From RUG626 sp051866775 (GTDB taxonomy: Bacteria; Bacillota; Clostridia; Oscillospirales; Oscillospiraceae): DNA of 64,000 nucleotides. The stretch covers positions 124,001-188,000 of the forward strand of contig JBJDXR010000047.1 in NCBI GenBank assembly GCA_051866775.1, given 5' to 3'. This document shows positions 58,733 to 64,000 of the stretch, piece by piece. Both the position numbers and the translations under genes were made by a program. The notes under the pieces were generated by a model that saw only the letters and a program-made list of their open reading frames with translations, did not search any database and was not told where the DNA came from. Each line of letters begins with the position of its first letter. The first letter of the stretch is position 1.

Positions 58733-58770
58733 AAAGTGAAAGCGGGGGCTTTTAGCCCCCACTTTTATTT
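58733..58770 (+). terminator. Terminator of asrABC
   Basis: GGGGGCT pairs with AGCCCCC (about 58744-58750 with 58754-58760), with an outer AAAAGT/ACTTTT, followed by T's. Confidence 0.75.
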
Positions 58771-58826
58771 TATCTGTTTGCCTATAACAGCATTGGGTAG
58801 AATAACCCTGAAACGGAGTTGTTTAA

Positions 58827-59783
58827 ATGAAAATCAAACGCACCCTTGTATTTGTACTTCTACTTTCACTTGTTTTGGCCTCCTGTGCCGCGGATACCGG
58901 CGAGGCGGAGGATGGCTCAGACGTCAGCCATGACAGCGCCTACACCATTTCCTTTACCGATGATCTGGGCCGTGAGGTCACGGTGAATTCACCTGAGCGT
59001 GTCGCCGTAATGATAGGCAGCTTTGCCGATATATGGTGCCTTGCAGGCGGCAAGGACAGCATAGTTGCCGCTGCAAACGACATATGGACGGAATTCGATC
59101 TGGGATTATCCGATGACGTGGTAAACCTTGGCTCCATCAAGTCTCCGGATATGGAGGCCCTCATCTCCTCTGAGCCGGATCTTGTGATAGCCAGCACCAA
59201 TACGTCCGCAAACGTTGAAATGCTGGACACCCTTGAGTCCATGGGCATAAACGTTATCTACTTCGGTGTCAGCTCCTTTGATGAGTATCTGCATATGCTG
59301 GACATATGCTCCCAGATAACCGGCTGCCCGGAAAATTATCAGGAGTACGGTGAGAATGTTAAGGAGCAGGTGGATGCAGCCGTAGCCCGCGTGACCGGGG
59401 AGGCCCCCACAGTCCTTTACGTGCGCGCGACCGGTTCCAGCGTCAAGGTAAAAAACAGTAAGGACAGTGTTCTTGGAGAGATGCTCTTTGATCTGGGCTG
59501 CGTGAATATTGCCGACAGCGATGAAAGCCTTCTTGAGGAGCTGAGTCTGGAGGCCATACTCACAGCCGACCCGGATTATATATTCGTGGTCATCCAAGGC
59601 TCAGATCCAACCGACGCGGAAAAGAATCTTGACGCCACGCTGCTCTCCAATCCCGCATGGAACCAGCTTACCGCCGTACAGGAGGGACGCTACTACGTAC
59701 TTGACAACAACCTTTATAATCTGAAGCCAAACGCTCGCTGGGGGGAGGCTTATGAAAAGCTCGCGGACATCATCTATCCGTAA
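58827..59783 (+). CDS. ABC transporter substrate-binding lipoprotein (iron-siderophore/corrinoid type)
   Basis: 318 residues. Lipobox LASC with Cys20, then a TroA/BtuF-like periplasmic-binding domain (DLGREVTVNSPERVAVMIGSFADIW, LEALISSEPDLVI, ARWGEAYEKLADIIYP). It captures a metal chelate outside the cell. Coupled to the FecCD permease (32-base overlap). It may bring in an iron or corrinoid compound; the siroheme genes downstream give no direct proof. Confidence 0.85.
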   Translation: MKIKRTLVFVLLLSLVLASCAADTGEAEDGSDVSHDSAYTISFTDDLGREVTVNSPERVAVMIGSFADIWCLAGGKDSIVAAANDIWTEFDLGLSDDVVNLGSIKSPDMEALISSEPDLVIASTNTSANVEMLDTLESMGINVIYFGVSSFDEYLHMLDICSQITGCPENYQEYGENVKEQVDAAVARVTGEAPTVLYVRATGSSVKVKNSKDSVLGEMLFDLGCVNIADSDESLLEELSLEAILTADPDYIFVVIQGSDPTDAEKNLDATLLSNPAWNQLTAVQEGRYYVLDNNLYNLKPNARWGEAYEKLADIIYP

Positions 59784-60774
59784 AGGTTCCAAAAAAAAAT
59801 ACTTTTTCATACTTGCCGCCCTTGTTGTCCTTGCCGCGGCGGCAAGTATGTGCTTCGGCACAGTATTTATATCTCCGCTTAAGCTTCTGCGGGTGTTTTC
59901 CGGCAAGGAGACCGGCACCTCCATTTCCAGAATAGTATTATATATACGCCTTCCGCGCACCTGCGGGTGCCTTCTTGCGGGCACTGCCCTTGCAGTATCA
60001 GGTACTATCATCCAGAGCGTTCTGTCAAATCCGCTTGCTGCGCCAAATATAATCGGCGTCAACTCCGGAGCCGGGCTGTGTGTTGCCATATGCTGTGCGA
60101 TCGCCCCATCGGCGCTTAATCTGGTTCCCGTCATGGCTTTTATCGGGGCATTTGCGGCGGTAGTGCTGGTACTGGTCATCTCGGAAAAGACCGGCGCGTC
60201 AAAAATAACGCTGGTTCTTGCGGGCGTCGCCGTGTCCAGTGTGCTGAGCGCGGCGATCGACGCCGTGGTGACGCTGTTTCCCGACGCGCTTGTGGGCTAC
60301 TCCGACTTCCGCATAGGGAGTCTCTCAAACCTTACCATGTCCCGTATCGGCCCTGCGTTCTGGATAATCCTTGTCTGTCTTATCATCGCCTTCTCCATGA
60401 CAAACGAGATAGACGTTATGATGCTGGGCACGGATACCGCGCGGAGCCTTGGCCTTCACACAAAGCGTATGCGGCTCCTGCTGCTGGCTCTTGCCGCGGC
60501 CCTTGCCGGCGCGGCAGTCAGCTTCTCGGGACTCATAGGCTTTATCGGCCTAATTGTTCCCCACATAATGCGCCGGCTCATGGGCGAAGAGAGCCGGTTT
60601 TTGCTGCCTGCATCGGCTTTGGGCGGGGCCGCACTGCTGACAATATGCGACCTTCTGGCACGCTCGTTGTTTTCACCCTTTGAGCTGCCCGTGGGAATAG
60701 TCATGTCCTTTGTGGGCGGACCGTTCTTCATTTGGCTGCTCCTGCATCAGAGAGGTGGGCGGATACATGATTGA
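59752..60774 (+). CDS. FecCD-type ABC transporter permease
   Basis: 340 residues, about nine to ten membrane helices with the FecCD signatures RLPRTCGCLLAGTALAVSGTIIQSVLSNPLAAPNIIGVNSGAGL and GLIGFIGLIVPHIMRR (EAA-like ATPase contact). The start overlaps the binding-protein gene by 32 bases (GGGGGAGG upstream), which is long but in a different frame. Confidence 0.9.
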   Translation: MKSSRTSSIRKGSKKKYFFILAALVVLAAAASMCFGTVFISPLKLLRVFSGKETGTSISRIVLYIRLPRTCGCLLAGTALAVSGTIIQSVLSNPLAAPNIIGVNSGAGLCVAICCAIAPSALNLVPVMAFIGAFAAVVLVLVISEKTGASKITLVLAGVAVSSVLSAAIDAVVTLFPDALVGYSDFRIGSLSNLTMSRIGPAFWIILVCLIIAFSMTNEIDVMMLGTDTARSLGLHTKRMRLLLLALAAALAGAAVSFSGLIGFIGLIVPHIMRRLMGEESRFLLPASALGGAALLTICDLLARSLFSPFELPVGIVMSFVGGPFFIWLLLHQRGGRIHD

Positions 60775-61525
60775 GCTTAAAGATCTCTGCTCCGGTTACA
60801 ACGGCAAAGATGTGATAAAGGACATCTCCCTCTCCTTTCCCCCGGGGAAGGTGCTTGTACTCATAGGCCCAAACGGCTGCGGGAAAAGCACGCTTCTCAG
60901 GACAATAATCGGTCTTATACCCAAGGCATCCGGGGAAATACTTGTGAACGGCACACCTACGGATAAGCTAAGCACCCGGGAGCTGGCGCAGAAGGCTGCC
61001 TATATGGCACAGTCCCGCAGCATACCGAACATAACAGCCCGGAGAATGGTGCTTCACGGCAGATTTCCATATCTTTCATACCCAAGACGGTACCGCAAGG
61101 AGGATCTGGACGCGGCGGAAGAGGCCCTTCGCCTTTCAGACGCTTCTGACGTCTCAGACCGCTTTATGACAGAGCTTTCCGGCGGGCAGCGGCAGAAGGT
61201 ATATCTGGCTATGGCTCTGGCTCAGGGGACCGGCACTATATTTATGGACGAGCCTACCACTTTCCTGGATGTGGCCCATCAGCTTGAGGTCATGAGGGTC
61301 GCGCGGGAGCTGGCAAGCAGCGGAAAAGCCGTGGTTCTTGTGCTGCACGATCTGTGCCTTGCAATGAGATACGCAGACATCATCGCCGTCATGGAGCATG
61401 GCTGCATACGCCTGTCAGGCACGCCGGAGGAGGTCTTTTTGAGCGGCGCGCTGGACGAGGTGTTCGACATATCACTGCGGCGCGTAAGCACCCCTGACGG
61501 CTGGCAGTATTACTACGTCAAATAG
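60767..61525 (+). CDS. FecE-type ABC transporter ATP-binding protein
   Basis: 252 residues: Walker A GPNGCGKST, signature LSGGQRQKV, Walker B TIFMDEPTTFLD, H-loop VLHD. Start ATG 60767 inside the end of the permease gene (8-base overlap), with GAGGTGGG upstream. Confidence 0.93.
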   Translation: MIELKDLCSGYNGKDVIKDISLSFPPGKVLVLIGPNGCGKSTLLRTIIGLIPKASGEILVNGTPTDKLSTRELAQKAAYMAQSRSIPNITARRMVLHGRFPYLSYPRRYRKEDLDAAEEALRLSDASDVSDRFMTELSGGQRQKVYLAMALAQGTGTIFMDEPTTFLDVAHQLEVMRVARELASSGKAVVLVLHDLCLAMRYADIIAVMEHGCIRLSGTPEEVFLSGALDEVFDISLRRVSTPDGWQYYYVK

Positions 61526-61554
61526 TCCCATCGGGCTGTATTTAGGAGCTTTAT

Positions 61555-62166
61555 ATGGCATATTTTCCTTTCTTTATGGACATAACAGGCGCCGACTGTC
61601 TCATAGTCGGCGGCGGGACAGTGGCTCTCAGGAAGGTCCAGAAGCTTCTCCCTTATTCACCACGCATAACCGTAATATCCCCGGAGCTTTCCCCGGAAAT
61701 ATGTGCGATCGAGGGCATCTCCATCTTAAAGCGCGAATTTTTGCCGGAGGACATAGACGGGCGTATGTTCGTCATAGCGGCGACGGACGATAAGTCCCTT
61801 AACCGCTCCGTCGCCGCTATGTGTAAAGACCGGAGAATACCTGTTAACTCCGTTGACGACAGGGAGAACTGCTCTTTTATATTCCCAAGCCTAGTAAAGC
61901 GCGGGGAACTGTCCATCGGCATTTCCACCGGCGGGGCAAGCCCTACTGCGGCAATATATCTGAAAAATCAGATAAATGCCCTGCTGCCGGAGGAGTTTCC
62001 TGAGATACTCAAGTTTTTGGACTCGCTGCGGGGAGATGTAAAAGCCCGTATCCCCGATGAACACCGCCGGGCGGCTCTTTTCTCCCGGCTTTTTGATGAG
62101 TGCTTTGAAAAAAAACGGCCCCTGACATCCTCAGAGTATGAGGCGCTTATGGGGTCTTTGGAGTGA
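61555..62166 (+). CDS. Precorrin-2 dehydrogenase (siroheme synthase N-terminal type)
   Basis: 203 residues: FPFFMDITGADCLIVGGGTVALRKVQKLL (NAD-binding), FVIAATDDKSLNRSVAAMC, and PVNSVDDRENCSFIFPSLVKRGELSIGISTGGASPTAA. It oxidises precorrin-2 to sirohydrochlorin; related two-function enzymes also insert iron. With the next gene it provides siroheme for AsrC. Confidence 0.93.
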   Translation: MAYFPFFMDITGADCLIVGGGTVALRKVQKLLPYSPRITVISPELSPEICAIEGISILKREFLPEDIDGRMFVIAATDDKSLNRSVAAMCKDRRIPVNSVDDRENCSFIFPSLVKRGELSIGISTGGASPTAAIYLKNQINALLPEEFPEILKFLDSLRGDVKARIPDEHRRAALFSRLFDECFEKKRPLTSSEYEALMGSLE

Positions 62167-62170
62167 CGAT

Positions 62171-63670
62171 ATGAAGGAAAAAACCGGATGCGTATATCTT
62201 GTGGGCGCCGGCTGCGGCGACGCGGGGCTGATAACCGTCTGCGGGCAGGAGCTTTTAAGGCACTGCGACACTGTGGTTTATGACAGTCTCATCTCCCCGG
62301 AACTTCTGGGGCTTTTAAAGCCGGAGGCTGAACGGATCTATATGGGCAAGCGCCAGGGGCGCCACTCCGCGTCTCAGGAGGAGATATGCGCCCAGCTCAT
62401 AGCAAAGGCCCGGGAGGGTAAGTGCGTCGTCAGATTAAAGGGCGGCGATCCGTTTGTGTTCGGCCGCGGAGGTGAGGAGCTTATGGCGCTAATTAATGCC
62501 GGGATCCCCTGTGAGGAGATACCGGGCATAACCTCCGCCATTGCTATACCGGCTGCCGCGGGGATCCCCGTCACCCACCGGGGTTTAAGCCGGGGCGTAC
62601 ACATTGTTGCCGTACACACAGCCGACACTGCCGACGGCCTGCCCGAGGACTTCGACGACCTGGCGCGTCTTAAGGGGACGCTGGTGCTGCTGATGGGTCT
62701 GAGCCGGCTCGAGCTTATCTCCGCCCGGCTCATATCGGCGGGGATGGACTCCTGCACCCCGGCAGCGGTCATATCCGGCGGAAACTCCCCTAATCCTGCC
62801 ACCGTCCGCGGGACGCTTGGGGATATAGCGTCCATTACAAGGGCGGCTGATGTCAGATCCCCCGCTGTAATAGTCGTGGGTAAAGTCGCGGAGCTTGAGC
62901 TTACCGCCTCGATCTCTCGCCCCCTCTCCGGCATTCGCATAGGCGTCACCGGAACGGACAATCTTACCGGAAAGCTTTCGGCCAAGCTTCGGGAGCTTGG
63001 CGCATACGTCTTCACTGCACAGCGCTCAGTGGTGGAGGAGCTTGCCTGTGACATCGAAAGACTTCTTGACGGACGTACACGCTGGCTGGTATTCACCAGC
63101 AGCAACGGCGTGCGTGTGTTCTTTTCACGGCTTAAAAACCTCAATATCGACATAAGACGGCTCTCAGCCTGCAAATTCGCCGTAATAGGATCCGCCACGG
63201 CAAAAACGCTCGGCCAATACGGTATCTGCGCCGACATCTGTCCGCAGGTGTTTACAAGTGAAGCGCTGGGCGCGGAGCTTATAAAATCAGTCCCCCCAGG
63301 GGAGCCTATCGCGCTGCTCCGCTCACGACTCGGCTCTGAACCGCTTTTAAGCGCTCTTGTTTCCGCCGGGCTTTCAGCGGAGGATATCCCGCTCTATACG
63401 GTAAATCCCGTACGCAGCGGCTTCGAAGAGCGCCTTTCGGAAGTCAAAAGCGCGGACTACCTCGTATTCGGAAGCTCCGGAGGGGTAGGTGCATTTTTTG
63501 AGGAGTTTGGTGATATTCCCGACGGCCCTCTCTGTGTGTGTATCGGAGACGTCACCGCCTCATCTCTTAAGAAAATGACAACAAGGTCATTTATAACGGC
63601 CTCCCGCTTTACAAGCGAGGGTATAGCCGAGGCGATCCTCTGTCATCATTCAGAGAACGGCTCCAAGTAA
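62171..63670 (+). CDS. Fused uroporphyrinogen-III methyltransferase / uroporphyrinogen-III synthase
   Basis: 499 residues. N-terminal CobA/SUMT domain (about 1-245: VYLVGAGCGDAGLITVCG, GDPFVFGRGGEE, SAIAIPAAAGIPVTHRG), then a HemD domain (about 255-490: GIRIGVTGTDN, VFTSSNGVRVF). It forms uroporphyrinogen III and methylates it to precorrin-2. The CobA-HemD fusion is common in Firmicutes. hemA, hemB and hemC are not in the window. The start is ATG 62171 after the dehydrogenase stop. Confidence 0.94.
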   Translation: MKEKTGCVYLVGAGCGDAGLITVCGQELLRHCDTVVYDSLISPELLGLLKPEAERIYMGKRQGRHSASQEEICAQLIAKAREGKCVVRLKGGDPFVFGRGGEELMALINAGIPCEEIPGITSAIAIPAAAGIPVTHRGLSRGVHIVAVHTADTADGLPEDFDDLARLKGTLVLLMGLSRLELISARLISAGMDSCTPAAVISGGNSPNPATVRGTLGDIASITRAADVRSPAVIVVGKVAELELTASISRPLSGIRIGVTGTDNLTGKLSAKLRELGAYVFTAQRSVVEELACDIERLLDGRTRWLVFTSSNGVRVFFSRLKNLNIDIRRLSACKFAVIGSATAKTLGQYGICADICPQVFTSEALGAELIKSVPPGEPIALLRSRLGSEPLLSALVSAGLSAEDIPLYTVNPVRSGFEERLSEVKSADYLVFGSSGGVGAFFEEFGDIPDGPLCVCIGDVTASSLKKMTTRSFITASRFTSEGIAEAILCHHSENGSK

Positions 63671-63708
63671 AAAAGCAGACACGGCCTAAAAAACCGTGTC
63701 TGCTTTAA
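63669..63708. terminator. Terminator between the siroheme genes and the phosphofructokinase gene
   Basis: AAAGCAGACACGG (63672-63684) pairs with CCGTGTCTGCTTT (63694-63706). TTTTTT follows on the minus strand, so it mainly ends the minus-strand gene; the plus-strand T-tract is short. Confidence 0.75.
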
Positions 63709-63716
63709 GTTTAAAT

Positions 63717-64000
63717 TTATGCCTCCGGCAGATATACATGGAACGGGCTGCCTTTAACGAATATCGGCGTAAGCTCGGACTGGATCAGCGGCCTTGCATA
63801 CTCGAGGAACTCCGTACGCATATCCGTATGATTCTCATTTACCCACTCGATCGGCACCTTCTTCTCCAGATTTGCGACCTCAGAGATTGGATGCAGTTCG
63901 GTCACACACTGGTATGGAGCGTTGGATATACGCTTCAGCGCGACCATTTCACCTGTGTGGCCCTCAAACGCCGCATTTACCGCCATACCGCCCACCTGAT
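63717..64000 (-). CDS. 6-phosphofructokinase, PPi-type, C-terminal part (cut by window edge)
   Basis: About 94 residues are visible: GGMAVNAAFEGHTGEMVALKRISNAPYQCVTELHPISEVANLEKKVPIEWVNEN..., matching the C-terminal end of the pyrophosphate- or ADP/PPi-linked phosphofructokinase family (TGEMV and VANLEKKVP). The N-terminus with the phosphoryl-donor-determining residues lies beyond base 64000, so the donor cannot be decided here. It phosphorylates fructose 6-phosphate in glycolysis. Confidence 0.82.
   Translation of the reverse strand, partial: QVGGMAVNAAFEGHTGEMVALKRISNAPYQCVTELHPISEVANLEKKVPIEWVNENHTDMRTEFLEYARPLIQSELTPIFVKGSPFHVYLPEA

Noticed and set aside
1..64000. CRISPR array, prophage or intact insertion sequence
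   Set aside because: No regularly spaced short repeats, phage structural genes or transposase frames were found on either strand.

Overview
This window reads as part of a chromosome from an anaerobic, low-oxygen-adapted member of the Firmicutes. The best guess is class Clostridia, near the Oscillospiraceae/Ruminococcaceae. That placement is an inference from gene content: RNase Y, a YidC/Jag/YidD set, an rpsF-ssb-rpsR operon, AsrABC anaerobic sulfite reductase, QueT/QueH queuosine salvage, rubredoxin and a PPi-type phosphofructokinase end fragment. Promoters are sigma-A-like and Shine-Dalgarno sites are strong. Coding density is high, base composition is moderately GC-rich, and neither a prophage nor an intact insertion sequence is visible.

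Layout. 1-14.6 kb: copper export (copA end, copZ), a radical SAM/Smr pair, a DMT exporter, a lipid-anchored-looking secreted protein, FeoAB ferrous iron uptake, YitT, an acetyltransferase, an esterase-like protein and dCMP deaminase. The rpmH-rnpA-yidD-yidC-jag island follows, ending here in acpP rather than mnmE/mnmG. 14.8-26.2 kb: an accessory catabolic-looking locus. It has an active-looking alpha/beta hydrolase and a LysR regulator on the plus strand. Facing them is a nine-gene minus-strand operon: OppBCDF-type uptake with its binding lipoprotein, an AprA/fumarate-reductase-like flavoprotein, a two-cluster ferredoxin, a metallo-beta-lactamase-fold hydrolase, and a hydrolase paralogue that has lost its catalytic Ser and His. 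26.6-28.4 kb: rplM-rpsI and a TtcA-like enzyme. 28.6-30.6 kb: a secreted metzincin protease with duplicated Cys-rich modules and a membrane protein with an acidic tail. 30.6-33.2 kb: UxuA divergent from a LarA-like protein with a LacI/CcpA-like operator between them.

34-49 kb: rpsO-pnp with two long hairpins between them, rubredoxin, mnmG, ATP-grasp/deacetylase/galU surface genes, and queH-queT with a candidate preQ1-type riboswitch. The rpsF operon and an orphan E2-like acyltransferase domain follow. Then comes a 278-bp inverted-repeat element directly in front of an ECF sigma factor gene, which overlaps a gene for a membrane-tethered serpin. 49-64 kb: RNase Y, two MATE exporters, tRNA-Arg(CCT), a probable free-standing noncoding RNA, and a LysR regulator divergent from asrABC. 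The window closes with an iron/corrinoid-type ABC transporter, siroheme synthesis genes that supply the AsrC cofactor, and the end of a phosphofructokinase gene.

The most unusual features are: the ECF sigma/serpin pair, where the serpin occupies the usual anti-sigma position; the uptake-flavoprotein-pseudohydrolase operon; the promoter- and terminator-bounded untranslated transcript at 54.3-54.6 kb; and several structured mRNA leaders. All functional statements come from reading the sequence and from family knowledge; no database search was run.
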